From Acidobacteriota bacterium (GTDB lineage Bacteria; Acidobacteriota; Vicinamibacteria; Marinacidobacterales; Marinacidobacteraceae), in the NCBI GenBank assembly GCA_022828085.1, contig JAJEIY010000073.1, positions 41,001 through 105,000 on the forward strand: 64,000 bases of DNA, read 5' to 3'. A program made the translations under genes and the position numbers. Each line of letters starts with the position of its first letter. The stretch's first letter is position 1. Under the pieces are notes generated by a model. It did not search any database. It saw only the letters and a list, made by a program, of their open reading frames with translations, and was not told where the DNA came from. Positions 26,420 through 35,213 of this stretch are shown in pieces.

Positions 26420-27211
26420 GTGCAGCCGAGAGTTCCGTGGAGCCGCGATGAACTGCTCGTCGCGTTCGCGCTGTACTGCCAGATCCCCTTCGGCCGATTG
26501 CACAAGGACAATCCGGAAATCGTCCGAATCGCTGAAGGAATCGGGCGCACGCCGTCGGCGCTGGCCATGAAGCTGGCGAATATCGCGGGGCTGGATCCGG
26601 CGATTACCTCCACGGGGCGCCGAGGACTCCCGAACGCTTCCGCGGGTGACCGCGACATGTGGGAGGAGATGCACGCGGATTGGGAGCGATTCGCTGTCTC
26701 GTCGGATCGCGCGTTGGCGGCGGTGAAGGCAACGACCGAGCGCGGCGGCACCAGTCAGAAGGTGGAAAGCTATGGCTCCGGGCCAATAGGCCCGGACCTA
26801 CATGCCGGGGAAGAGCGAGTAACGCTCACCTCGACCCGGATCGGGCAGGATTTCTTCCGCCGCGCGGTGCTGAGCGCCTACGACGACAAGTGTTGCATCA
26901 CCGGACTCGGCGTCCCGCAACTGCTCGTCGCGAGCCACATCGTCCCTTGGCGAGCCGACCCCACAAACCGCCTGAATCCCCGCAACGGGCTCGCCTTGTC
27001 CGCATTGCACGACAAGGCTTTCGACTTGGGGCTGATTACCCTGCTCCCCGATCTCACCGTCCAGGTATCGCCGAAGTATGGCGACCTCGAGGACAGTTAC
27101 TTCACCGCCGCCATTCGGTCGTTTGCGGGAAGCAGGATCGCGACACCCGGCAAGTTTGCCCCGGATCCCGAGTTCTTGGAGTACCACAGGGACATCGTGT
27201 TCCAGCGCTGA
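26420..27211 (+). CDS. HNH endonuclease, putative restriction-type
   Basis: This 263-residue protein has an N-terminal module (WSRDELLVAFALYCQIPFGRLH, then RTPSALAMKLANIAGLDP) common in putative HNH restriction endonucleases and a C-terminal HNH_2 domain. The motif reads CCITGL, LLVASHIVPW, NRLNPRNGLALSALHDKAFD, giving the expected His, Asn and His metal-site residues. It probably cleaves foreign or modified DNA. No methyltransferase is adjacent, so a modification-dependent or solitary nuclease is possible. The start is GTG at 26420; no better ATG lies before the conserved N-terminus. It is part of the islet between the VPS10-type paralogues. Confidence 0.85.
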   Translation: MQPRVPWSRDELLVAFALYCQIPFGRLHKDNPEIVRIAEGIGRTPSALAMKLANIAGLDPAITSTGRRGLPNASAGDRDMWEEMHADWERFAVSSDRALAAVKATTERGGTSQKVESYGSGPIGPDLHAGEERVTLTSTRIGQDFFRRAVLSAYDDKCCITGLGVPQLLVASHIVPWRADPTNRLNPRNGLALSALHDKAFDLGLITLLPDLTVQVSPKYGDLEDSYFTAAIRSFAGSRIATPGKFAPDPEFLEYHRDIVFQR

Positions 27212-27320
27212 ACCATCGTTGGGCAAAGCTCGGATTGCCTCCGTTGCGGGCTCAACACGACGCGTAGCCTGCGATCCGGTCCGGCGCCGACCGCTCGCCC
27301 GAACCGAACGGCGAGGCCGC

Positions 27321-27824
27321 TCACCGCGACCAGCGCAGCAGGGTGTCTGCGGGCGGATTACCCCATCCGTCCTGATCGAACGCTTCTTCGATGTCCGCCT
27401 TTTGGTCGCCGTCACTGGCGATCCACAGTCGCCCGCGAAGCGGTTCCACGGAACGCCCCGGGGCCAGCGCAAGGACGGCGGTGGCGCCTCTCCGGGTTGG
27501 GTCGATGAGAACCGTGTTGTTATCTGGCAGGCCCGCGAGCTGAAACTGCCGTGGACCCGAATCCCCAGGTGCCGGACCGATGATCCAGACATCGTGCGCT
27601 TCATGGTCGCTTTCGATGGAGAGATGGATCGGCCGCCGGTAGCCGGCGGCCTCTCGCCAACGCGCCGCTGGGTACGTTTCGACGAGGAGCCTCTCTGGGA
27701 AACGAAGCGTGAGAGGCTCGCTCTCGCCATCCGCATCCGTTTCGAGGCGGGTGCGGGCCAGGACCGCTCCGCCTTCCAGCATCTCCGCCAGCCACTTTCC
27801 CGGATACCACTCCCACAGGCTCAT
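27321..27824 (-). CDS. Uncharacterised 167-residue protein
   Basis: I do not recognise this protein. It is soluble and acidic, with WYPGKWLAEMLEGG near the start, several Trp and Pro residues, and a C-terminal ADIEEAFDQDGWGNPPADTLLRW segment. A near-perfect ribosome-binding site (AGGAGGT, 8 nt before the ATG at 27824) argues that this strand is the coding one, not the longer antisense frame. It converges on the HNH gene and faces away from the paralogue B VPS10-type gene. An accessory role is suggested only by location. Confidence 0.68.
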   Translation of the reverse strand: MSLWEWYPGKWLAEMLEGGAVLARTRLETDADGESEPLTLRFPERLLVETYPAARWREAAGYRRPIHLSIESDHEAHDVWIIGPAPGDSGPRQFQLAGLPDNNTVLIDPTRRGATAVLALAPGRSVEPLRGRLWIASDGDQKADIEEAFDQDGWGNPPADTLLRWSR

Positions 27825-27989
27825 CTCGCTTTACCTCCTGAGGCGGACGCTGCCTGGCCGTTCCGTAAACCTTGCCGGCCCTGCGATTCCGTCAGGCATC
27901 CTGGCCTGGATTCGGTGCGCTGTCCAGAGGCGGGGCGGAAAGTTCCGCTCGCCAAGCCACCGCCTTCGGCGCACCGCGACACGCAGTTC

Positions 27990-28048
27990 GCCGCCTGAGG
28001 GCGGCGGTGCCGGCTGAAGCCGGCGTTCCCAGCCGGTGCGCCATCATG
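27990..28048 (-). repeat. Two-hairpin palindromic repeat, copy R6 (inverted orientation)
   Basis: Stem B is CGCCGCC (27990-27996), TGAG, GGCGGCG (28001-28007). Stem A is GCCGGCT (28010-28016), GA, AGCCGGC (28019-28025). The flank GTTCCCAGCCGGTGCGCCATC is the reverse complement of the R2 lead-in. It sits at the right edge of the islet, inverted relative to R4 and R5. Confidence 0.85.
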
Positions 28049-28083
28049 CCCGGCGGCGGCCCCGCTCTCTTGCCGCCGCCGGG
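28049..28083 (-). terminator. Perfect 12-bp GC hairpin after the VPS10-type paralogue B gene
   Basis: CCCGGCGGCGGC (28049-28060) pairs perfectly with GCCGCCGCCGGG (28072-28083) over an 11-nt loop, ten bases after the stop codon. No U-tract follows on the minus strand, so it may work as a stabilising 3' hairpin or a factor-aided terminator. Confidence 0.6.
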
Positions 28084-28093
28084 CAGTTCGACC

Positions 28094-31000
28094 CTACCGC
28101 GGCCCGGTGCTCCCCGGCGGTACCCGGACCACCCCCGGGACCCCCTCGCCCTCGAGCGAACGGTTGGCCTCGGGTAGCTCGGTCTCGAGGATCCGCTGGA
28201 GCTCCGCCTGCTGGACGGCGAGCCGTTCCCGCAGGATGCCGTGCACCTCGCGCATCTGGTCGGTCGGCGGGAAGTCGGCGCTCTGGACGGCGCCGGCGAG
28301 GTAGCCGATCCGGCCGGCGAGCATGTTCGGCCAGCGGATCTGGTCCTGTCCGGTGCCGGTGACGGCCATCGGGATGAGCCGCTCCTCGACCGCGATCAGC
28401 GAGCCCTCGAGCCCGTCCACCGCCGAGGCGATCGCCTCGACCTGGTTGGTCTCTTCGGCCAGCGACTTCACGTCGAGCAGTTGCCGCCGCAGCCACTCGA
28501 TCTCGTTCACCATGCCGGCCACCGTTTCCATGTCGGTCCGAAGCTCCCGGACCAGCGCCGTCTGGGCGGCGATGTCCTCCAGCGTGCCCTCGCTGCGGGG
28601 GTCCTTCATGACCTCGAGACTCGCCTCGCGCGTCTCGTCGCCCACCTGCAGCTCGACCTGGTAGGCGCCGGGCGGGGCGAGGACCGCGACCCGGGCCCCT
28701 CCGGGCGCTGAGCGGGACCGGTCCTCGTCCAGCTCGACCCAGTCCGCGCCGGTGGGAGGGGTGCGCAGCCGCATCTCGGTGGACTGGTCCTCGCGGAGGT
28801 TCCACCAGACCCGGTTGAGCCCGGCGTCCCCGCTGCCGTCCATCGTGCGGATCGTCTCGCCGGCGGCGTTCTTCACGACCACCTTGACCCCTTCGGTTTC
28901 ATCGTCGAGCCAGTAGCTGATCGGGGCGCCGTAGGGCGGGTTCTCGCCGGCCGACCAGTCGTCGAACTGGGAGAAGGGCGCGGTGATCGGGTGGAACCGG
29001 TACACCGAGCGCGGCTCGAAGAGGTGCACCGAGGCCGCCTCGACCTCGTCCGTCCACTGCTGGAGCGGCGAGATGTCGTCCATGATCCAGAACCCGCGGC
29101 CGTAGGTGCCCACCACGAGGTCCTTGAAGCGCTCCTGCACCGTGATCCAGTACATGGGGCTCGGCGGCAGCCCGTTGGCGAGCCGCTGCCAGTTGGCGCC
29201 GTCGTCGAAGCTCACGTAGAGGAAGTTCTCGGTGCCGAGGTAGAGCAGCCCCGGCCGCGCCGGGTCCTCGCGGACGTTCCGGGTGTAGCTGAGCGGGCTG
29301 TCCTTGACGCCGTTCACGATCAGCTCCCACGACGCGCCGAAGTCCTCGGTCTTGTACACGTAGGGCGCGAAGTTGCCCACCTGGTGCGCCTCGACGGTCA
29401 TGTAGGCCTTCCCGGCCTCCCACTTCGAGGCGTCGACGTTCCGGACCACGCCCTCCTCGGGCATGCCGGGGATGTTCGCGGTGACGTCCGTCCAGTTCGC
29501 CCCCCCGTCGCGGGTCACGTGCATCAGCCCGTCGTTGGTGCCGGCGTAGATCACGCCCGCCTCGACCGGGCTCTCGTCCACCGCGTACACCACGCAGCAG
29601 TACTCGACGCCGATGTTGTCCGGGGTCAGCCCGCCGGAGACGGTCTGCCGCTCCTTGTTGTTCGAGGTCAGGTCGGGGCTGATCTCCTCCCAGCTCTGGC
29701 CGCCGTTCGTCGTCCGGTGGACGTGCTGGCTGCCGACGTACACCGTGTTCCGGTCGTGCGGCGAGATGGTCAGCGGGAACACCCACTGGAACCGGTAACG
29801 GAGCGTCTCCGCCGGCCAGCCGATGGTGCTCTCGGGCCAGACCTCGACCTGGCGGAACTGCCGGGTGGTCTCGTTGTAGCGGACCACGATCCCGCCGGCC
29901 GCGCCGAAGCCGGACGCGCTCGACCAGACGATGTTCGGGTCCACCGGATCCGGGGTGGCGAAACCGCTCTCGCCGCCGCCGACGCCGTGCCACATCCCGC
30001 GGGGAATCCCGGAACTGAAGAACCCGCCGGTGAACGCCCGGCTCGGGCCCCGCGTCGAGGGTCCGTCCTGCCGGTTGCCGAGCACGTTGTAGGGAATCGC
30101 GTCGTCCACGGTCACGTGGTACATCTGGGCTAGCGGGAGCTGGATCTTGAACCAGGACTTGCCCCGGTTCTCGGAGATCGAGACGCCGCCGTCGTGGGCG
30201 ACGGCCATCCGGTCGGCATCCGTGTGGTCGATCCACATGTCGTGGTGGTCCCATCCCGGGGCGTCGTTGAAGCCGTGCACCCGGTGCGTTACCCCGGCGT
30301 CGAGCGTCGAAGCGAACGACGCGGTCAGGAAGTAGGCCTCGTCGCGGTCGTCGGGCGCCGCCGCGCAGCGCGCGTAGTAGGCGTTCCGTCCGGAGAGGTT
30401 GCGGTTGTGGGTCTGGATCGTCCAGGTCTTGCCGCCGTCGCTCGACGCCCAGAGTTCGCCACTCTCGACCTCGCCGGTGCTCCAGTCCGCCGAGTCCACG
30501 CCGAAGTAGGGCACGCCGTCGCTGGTCTCGATGAGCGCGTACACGCGGCGGGAGTCCGACTTGCTCATGCAGAGCGCGATCTTCCCGACGTCGGACATCG
30601 GCAGGCCGTTGCCCTCGAGTTCGGTCCAGGTGTCGCCGCCGTCGCGGGTCATCCAGAGGCCGCTGCCCGGCCCGCCGCTCATCCGGCCCCAGGTCCGGAG
30701 CGCGAGCTGCCACATTCCGGCGAAGAGGATCCGGGGGTTGTTCGGGTCCATGACCATGTCCGAGGCCCCGGTCTCCTCGTCCACGAAGAGGACCTTTTCC
30801 CAGGTTTCACCCCCGTCCATCGTGCGATAGACGCCGCGTTCCGGCTGCGGCGAATACGCGTGCCCGAGCGACGCCGCATAGACGATGTCCGGGTTCGTCG
30901 GGTGGATGATGATCCGGCCGATCCGCGCCGTGGCGTCGAGGCCCATGTGCTGCCACGTTTCTCCGGCGTCGGTGGACTTGAAGACCCCGATGCCGATGGA

Positions 31001-31339
31001 GACGTTCGCGCGGATGAAGGTCTCGCCGGTGCCCGCCCAGACGATGTTCGGGTCGGATTCCGAGACCGCCAGCGCCCCGACGGCGTGGACGTCCTGGTCG
31101 TCGAAGACCGGCCGCCACTTCAGGCCGGCGTCCTCGGTCTTCCAGATTCCGCCGGTGGCCGCCCCGGCGTAGTAGACGTTGCGGTCGCCCGGCACGCCGG
31201 CGACCGCGAGGGTGCGGTTCCCGACCGGGCCGATGTGCCGGAACTTGAGCCCGCCGAGTTCGTCGGGCGCCGGCTGGGCGAGCGCCGCGGCGGGAAGTCC
31301 CAGAAGAACGCTGAGAAAGAGGCTGATTCGAAGGCGCAT
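28094..31339 (-). CDS. Secreted VPS10/sortilin-type beta-propeller protein (paralogue B)
   Basis: This 1081-residue exported protein is a full-length paralogue of the protein at 21029-24259. It has the same signal peptide style (SVLLGLPAAALAQ), the same GGLKFRHIGPVGNR opening, and the same series of Asp boxes (STDAGETW, TMDGGETW, TRDGGDTW, SDGGKTW, TTNGGQSW, TRDGGANW). A conserved stretch around NVLGNRQDGPSTRGPSRA and CCVVYAVDESP is shared. It carries a small extra loop around residue 280 (GVDSADWSTGEVESG) that paralogue A lacks. It is 27 bp downstream of the amino acid permease gene on the same strand, so the two probably form an operon that could link extracellular peptide handling to uptake. 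GGGAGG precedes the ATG. Confidence 0.9.
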   Translation of the reverse strand: MRLRISLFLSVLLGLPAAALAQPAPDELGGLKFRHIGPVGNRTLAVAGVPGDRNVYYAGAATGGIWKTEDAGLKWRPVFDDQDVHAVGALAVSESDPNIVWAGTGETFIRANVSIGIGVFKSTDAGETWQHMGLDATARIGRIIIHPTNPDIVYAASLGHAYSPQPERGVYRTMDGGETWEKVLFVDEETGASDMVMDPNNPRILFAGMWQLALRTWGRMSGGPGSGLWMTRDGGDTWTELEGNGLPMSDVGKIALCMSKSDSRRVYALIETSDGVPYFGVDSADWSTGEVESGELWASSDGGKTWTIQTHNRNLSGRNAYYARCAAAPDDRDEAYFLTASFASTLDAGVTHRVHGFNDAPGWDHHDMWIDHTDADRMAVAHDGGVSISENRGKSWFKIQLPLAQMYHVTVDDAIPYNVLGNRQDGPSTRGPSRAFTGGFFSSGIPRGMWHGVGGGESGFATPDPVDPNIVWSSASGFGAAGGIVVRYNETTRQFRQVEVWPESTIGWPAETLRYRFQWVFPLTISPHDRNTVYVGSQHVHRTTNGGQSWEEISPDLTSNNKERQTVSGGLTPDNIGVEYCCVVYAVDESPVEAGVIYAGTNDGLMHVTRDGGANWTDVTANIPGMPEEGVVRNVDASKWEAGKAYMTVEAHQVGNFAPYVYKTEDFGASWELIVNGVKDSPLSYTRNVREDPARPGLLYLGTENFLYVSFDDGANWQRLANGLPPSPMYWITVQERFKDLVVGTYGRGFWIMDDISPLQQWTDEVEAASVHLFEPRSVYRFHPITAPFSQFDDWSAGENPPYGAPISYWLDDETEGVKVVVKNAAGETIRTMDGSGDAGLNRVWWNLREDQSTEMRLRTPPTGADWVELDEDRSRSAPGGARVAVLAPPGAYQVELQVGDETREASLEVMKDPRSEGTLEDIAAQTALVRELRTDMETVAGMVNEIEWLRRQLLDVKSLAEETNQVEAIASAVDGLEGSLIAVEERLIPMAVTGTGQDQIRWPNMLAGRIGYLAGAVQSADFPPTDQMREVHGILRERLAVQQAELQRILETELPEANRSLEGEGVPGVVRVPPGSTGPR

Positions 31340-31366
31340 GGGGTGTCCTCCCTACGGGACCCGGGG

Positions 31367-32701
31367 CTACGCGGCGGCGTCCGCTGCCGGACGTCCGTCG
31401 TTCTGTCGTTTGAAATAAAGGTATACGGGAATGCCCGCGGCGGTGATGCCGAGGCCGATCAGGGCGTCCCGCGGATCGGTGATCAGGGTGTTCACCAGCA
31501 GCACGGCCGAGAAGATGGTGAAGATCGCGGGGAGCAGGGGATAGCCGAAGGCGCGGTAGGGCCGGTCGAGGTCGGGTTGCCTCCAGCGGAGCACGAAGAC
31601 GGCGGCGCTCCCGAGGCCGTAGAACAGCCAGGAGACGACCACCACGTAGGTGAAGAGCTGGTCGTAGGTGCCGGTCAGCGCGATCCCGGCGGCCCAGAGC
31701 CCCTGGACCAGCGTCGCGTTCTTCGGGACCGCTCCCGGGCTCAGCCGGGCGAAGGAGCGCAGGAAGGCCCCGTCCCGCGCCATGGCGTAGTAGACGCGGG
31801 CGCCGGTGAAGATGAAGCCGTTCGCGGCGGCGAAGCAGGAGACCATCACCGCGAGCGTCACGAGCTGGCCGCCAAGCGGTCCGCCCGCCAATCCGGCGGC
31901 GTCGGCGGCGACCGTCTCGGTGCCGACGAAGCCCGCGAACGGCAGCGCCTTCAGGTAGGCGAAGTTGAGCAGCAGGTAGATCCCGATGAGCAGCAGCAGG
32001 CTGACCGAGATGGCCCGCGGCAGGAAGCGCTGGGGGTTCTTCACCTCCCCGCCGACGAAGGTGATGCTGATCCAGCCGTCGTAGGCCCAGAGCGCCGCCA
32101 CCATCGCGGCGCCCCAGCGCGCGGCCGCTGAGCCCTCGACGGGCAGGCGGGAGCTGGCGATGGTCTCGACGGACTGGTCGCCGAGCGAGATGCAGAGCAC
32201 CACGATGGCGCCCGCCATTACCAGCTTGGCGATCGTGGTCAGGTTCTGGGTGTCTGCGGAGGACCGCACGCTGCGGCAGTTCCAGAGCGAGAGCCCCAGG
32301 ATGAGGATCACCACCGCCGCCCTGGCGCCGGCCGGACCGAGCGGCACGAACTGGGCGCCGTACTCGACGAAGACGACCGCGACCGCCGCGATCGAAGCGG
32401 TCTGGATGACCGCGAAGAGGCTCCAGCCGTAGAGGAAGCCCACCAGCGGGTGGTAGGCCCGCTCCAGATAGACGTACTCCCCGCCGGCGTGGGGGTAGAG
32501 CGCCGCGAGCTCGGCGATCGCGAAGGCCCCGCAGAGGGACATGGCCCCCGCCCCCACCCAGATCAGGGCCGCGCCGCCCGCCGAACCCGTCGAGGCGATC
32601 ACGTAGGCGGGGACCACGAAGATCGCCGACGCCAGGATCGTCCCGATATTGACGAAGAGCGCGTCGCCGAGACGGAGTTCCCGCCGCAGTCCCTGAGCCA
32701 A
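31367..32701 (-). CDS. APC-superfamily amino acid permease
   Basis: This 444-residue inner-membrane protein has about twelve hydrophobic segments. The first (LRLGDALFVNIGTILASAIFVVP) carries the unwound glycine-rich TM1 typical of APC transporters, and HAGGEYVYLERAYHPLVGFLYGW is the conserved TM2-TM3 segment of the LAT/amino acid permease group. Proton-coupled amino acid exchange or uptake is likely; the substrate is unspecified. The gene lies just upstream of the VPS10-type paralogue B gene in the same direction. The ATG at 32701 begins at the expected N-terminus. Confidence 0.9.
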   Translation of the reverse strand: MAQGLRRELRLGDALFVNIGTILASAIFVVPAYVIASTGSAGGAALIWVGAGAMSLCGAFAIAELAALYPHAGGEYVYLERAYHPLVGFLYGWSLFAVIQTASIAAVAVVFVEYGAQFVPLGPAGARAAVVILILGLSLWNCRSVRSSADTQNLTTIAKLVMAGAIVVLCISLGDQSVETIASSRLPVEGSAAARWGAAMVAALWAYDGWISITFVGGEVKNPQRFLPRAISVSLLLLIGIYLLLNFAYLKALPFAGFVGTETVAADAAGLAGGPLGGQLVTLAVMVSCFAAANGFIFTGARVYYAMARDGAFLRSFARLSPGAVPKNATLVQGLWAAGIALTGTYDQLFTYVVVVSWLFYGLGSAAVFVLRWRQPDLDRPYRAFGYPLLPAIFTIFSAVLLVNTLITDPRDALIGLGITAAGIPVYLYFKRQNDGRPAADAAA

Positions 32702-32721
32702 GTCGGCCAGCGTACCGGATC

Positions 32722-32791
32722 AGGCGTGGTGGCGCGCCGCCTTGGAGCGCCGGTCTCCAGACCTGCACGCGCGGCGCTCCGCGCCGCGCAC
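32722..32791 (+). repeat. Two-hairpin palindromic repeat, copy R7
   Basis: Stem B is perfect: GCGCGGCGC (32769-32777), TCC, GCGCCGCGC (32781-32789). Stem A is decayed, keeping only a GGTCT/AGACC core near 32751-32763. The lead-in GGTGGCGCGCCGCCTTGGAGCGCC follows the family consensus. The copy lies between the divergent permease and tadA genes. Confidence 0.82.
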
Positions 32792-32838
32792 GACCCACCG
32801 CCGACCCGCGTGACAGCCCGCCCCACTACGATGCCGCC

Positions 32839-33312
32839 GTGACCCCAAACGACGGCTCGGAGCTCACCGACCTCGACCTCACCCTCATGCGCGCCGCCCT
32901 CGCCGAGGCGGAAGCGGCCGCGGAGAACGGCGAGGTCCCCGTCGGCGCCGTCGTGGCCAGGGACGGCCAGATCCTCGCCGCCGCCCGGAACCGCGTCCTG
33001 GAGACCGGCGACCCCACCGCCCACGCCGAGATCCTCGCCCTCCGCGCCGCCGCGGACCGGATCGGGAACTACCGGCTCACCGGCTGCGACCTCTACGCCA
33101 CCGTCGAGCCGTGCCTGATGTGCGCCGGTGCGATCGTCCACGCCCGTGTCCGGCGGCTCGTCTACGGCCCGCCGGAGCCCAAATTCGGTGGAGTAGAATC
33201 GAAGCTCGCGCTGGACGAGCTTGGACTTCCGCACCGCTTGACGGTGGTTTCCGGAGTCCTGGCCGACGAGGGACGCGAGCTGCTGCAGACGTTCTTCCGC
33301 GAGCGGAGGTAG
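32839..33312 (+). CDS. tadA: tRNA-specific adenosine deaminase
   Basis: This 157-residue zinc deaminase converts A34 to inosine in tRNA-Arg(ACG). The zinc site is complete: His62 and catalytic Glu64 in TAHAEI, and Cys92/Cys95 in PCLMC. The C-terminal FGGVESKLALDELGLPH segment is typical of TadA. The assigned start is GTG at 32839; an ATG at 32887 is a possible shorter start, but the conserved helix LMRAALAEAEAA includes it. A tRNA-Ser gene follows 50 bp downstream. Confidence 0.95.
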   Translation: MTPNDGSELTDLDLTLMRAALAEAEAAAENGEVPVGAVVARDGQILAAARNRVLETGDPTAHAEILALRAAADRIGNYRLTGCDLYATVEPCLMCAGAIVHARVRRLVYGPPEPKFGGVESKLALDELGLPHRLTVVSGVLADEGRELLQTFFRERR

Positions 33313-33362
33313 CGAGCGGCCGCCGCCGGCCGACTCCCAGCGCACCAAGTCCAACCAGGCCC

Positions 33363-33455
33363 GGAGAGGTACCGAAGTGGCCGTAACGGGGGCGCCTCGA
33401 AAGCGCTTTGTCCGGTGAAGAGCCGGGCACGTGGGTTCGAATCCCACCCTCTCCG
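33363..33455 (+). tRNA. tRNA-Ser(CGA)
   Basis: The acceptor stem GGAGAGG (33363-33369) pairs with CCTCTCC (33448-33454), with discriminator G33455 and no encoded CCA. The anticodon loop CTCGAAA places CGA at 33398-33400, which reads the serine codon UCG. A long variable arm and the T-arm GTGGGTTCGAATCCCAC are present, as expected for a class II tRNA-Ser. Confidence 0.96.
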
Positions 33456-33758
33456 CCGGTCCGGGTGATTCCCGCGCGTTCCGGCTCACCCAAGGACGCT
33501 CCGTAACCGCCCCCGAGCGGGTTCCCGAGAGAATCGGTGGTCCGGGCGGGCGATGCGCCGCGTTACCCGTCTTTCGCCGCGAACCTGACTCCGTCGAGCG
33601 CCCGTCGCCGTGATCGCACGGAGCGAATGCGTCGCAATGATATTTGAGTGACTTATTGGCCTATAGTCCGTGATACTACGGTGACTTACGGGTCGCCGGT
33701 TCCTTTGTGCGTTCCTCGCACCGCCGTGACACCTGTTGGACTTAGCGGAGGCTAGCCA
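33456..33758 (+). promoter_or_regulatory. Leader region of the HATPase-REC-winged helix gene
   Basis: No gene is visible in this 303-bp gap. The octamer GTGACTTA occurs twice, at 33648 and 33681 (33 bp apart, about three helical turns), in a less GC-rich stretch. GCGGAGG precedes the GTG start of the regulator by 7 nt. The repeated octamer is a candidate site for an OmpR-type regulator, possibly the downstream product itself. Confidence 0.4.
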
Positions 33759-34967
33759 GTGAAGCAGAATCCGGACAGGCTGCAGTCGGAAATCGACGCG
33801 CTTCAGGAGCGGGTAGCGCGACTGAGCGCGGCTGTCCTGCGTATCAACGCGAGCCTCGACCTCGATACCGTCCTCAACAACCTCCTCTCCAACGCCGCGC
33901 GGCATTCCCCCGAGTCGTCTCCCATCCGGGTCGCCGCCGCGCGGGACGGCGTCTACGTGGCGGTCACGGTGACGGACGAGGGCCGGGGCGTTCTCCCGGA
34001 CCAGTTGCCGCATCTGTTCCGCAAGCGCGCCGGAGCGATCGGCGGCGACCGGGAACGCGGGCTCGGCCGGGCCGGCCTGGGCCTGACCATCTGCCGGGGG
34101 TTGGTCGAGGCTCACGGGGGGCGCATCTGGGCCGACAGCGGCGGCGTGGGCCGCGGCACCACGTTCACCTTCACGCTGCCGGTCGCCGAGGACACCCGCG
34201 AGGCCGTCGCGCCCGCGATGGCCGCGAGGCAGGCGCCCCCGTCGCGGGAAGCACGGGAGCGGACCCGCATCCTGGTGGTCGACGACGATCCGCAGACGCT
34301 GCGCTACGTGCGGAGCACCCTGACCGAGGCGGGTTACGCCGCGTTCGTGACCGGCGAGCCCGGAGAGTTGCCCGATCTCATCCGGGCGCATCAGCCCCGG
34401 CTGGTTCTGCTGGACCTGCTGCTCCCGGGGACCGACGGCATCCAGTTGATGGAACGGGTGCCGGAGCTGGCCGACCTTCCCGTGATTTTCATTTCGGCCT
34501 ACGGCAGGGACGAGACGATCGTGAAGGCGCTCGATGCGGGGGCCGTGGACTACATCGTCAAGCCCTTCTCCCCGTCGGAGCTGTCGGCGAGGGTGCGGGC
34601 CGCTCTCCGCCGGACGGCCGAGCCCGAGCCGTTTTCGCTCGGGCGCCTGGCCATCCACTACGACGAACGGCGTGTCGCCATGGCCGGCCAGCCGGTGGAA
34701 CTCACGGCCACCGAGTACGAGCTGCTCCGGGTGCTCTCGATCAACGCGGGGCGGGTCATGACGTACGACGCGCTGCTCCGCCAGGCGTGGAGGGGGCGGA
34801 GCCGGGGCTCGAGCGACCCGAAACTGGTGCGGGCCCTCGTGAAGCGGCTTCGCGGCAAGCTGGGCGACGATGCCGCCAACCCGACCTACATCCGCAACGA
34901 GCGCGGGATCGGTTACCGCATGCCGGAGTCAGGCGAGGTGGGAGAGTCCGCCCCGTTGCCGGGCTGA
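33759..34967 (+). CDS. Response regulator fused to a truncated kinase: HATPase-REC-winged helix
   Basis: This 402-residue protein has an unusual order. Residues 1-37 resemble the coiled coil and GAF entry of a sensor kinase (INASLDLDTVL). The N-box of a HATPase domain follows at once (NNLLSNAARHSP, 40-51), with G1 DEGRGV near 73 and G2 GLGLTICRGL at 106-115. A receiver domain follows with acidic pair Asp175/Asp176, phospho-acceptor Asp219 in LVLLDLLLPG and Lys268, then an OmpR-type winged helix (285-395, ending YIRNERGIGYRM). The HisKA helix with the phospho-histidine and most of a GAF domain are missing, as if removed by an in-frame deletion. It may still bind ATP but cannot autophosphorylate in the usual way. 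The start is GTG. Confidence 0.85.
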   Translation: MKQNPDRLQSEIDALQERVARLSAAVLRINASLDLDTVLNNLLSNAARHSPESSPIRVAAARDGVYVAVTVTDEGRGVLPDQLPHLFRKRAGAIGGDRERGLGRAGLGLTICRGLVEAHGGRIWADSGGVGRGTTFTFTLPVAEDTREAVAPAMAARQAPPSREARERTRILVVDDDPQTLRYVRSTLTEAGYAAFVTGEPGELPDLIRAHQPRLVLLDLLLPGTDGIQLMERVPELADLPVIFISAYGRDETIVKALDAGAVDYIVKPFSPSELSARVRAALRRTAEPEPFSLGRLAIHYDERRVAMAGQPVELTATEYELLRVLSINAGRVMTYDALLRQAWRGRSRGSSDPKLVRALVKRLRGKLGDDAANPTYIRNERGIGYRMPESGEVGESAPLPG

Positions 34968-35213
34968 TCTCCTGAAGCGGCGCCGCCCCGCGCCCGGGGA
35001 GCCGGGGCGCGTTCACCGCGGCCCAGCGGGGACTGGTTGCCGCACGGGACCGCCCGGTGCCGGCGACATGAACGCCGGCGACCCGGGGGTTGGGGTCGCA
35101 ATTGACTCCCTGGAGAGCGAGCGGCCTATATTCAATGGGTCCATCCGGCGGTTCGGGAGACACCTTTTCCGCCGGGGGGCACGGAGCTGCTGGAGCACCC
35201 GCCCCGAACCCCC

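Noticed and set aside
27078..27998. Plus-strand 306-residue open frame
   Set aside because: It overlaps the HNH gene end and lies antisense to the 27321-27824 gene, which has a near-perfect ribosome-binding site; its sequence is low-complexity Arg/Pro-rich.
21029..31339. The two VPS10-type genes as an assembly duplication
   Set aside because: They differ throughout, including an extra loop near residue 280 in paralogue B and distinct signal peptides, so they are true paralogues.
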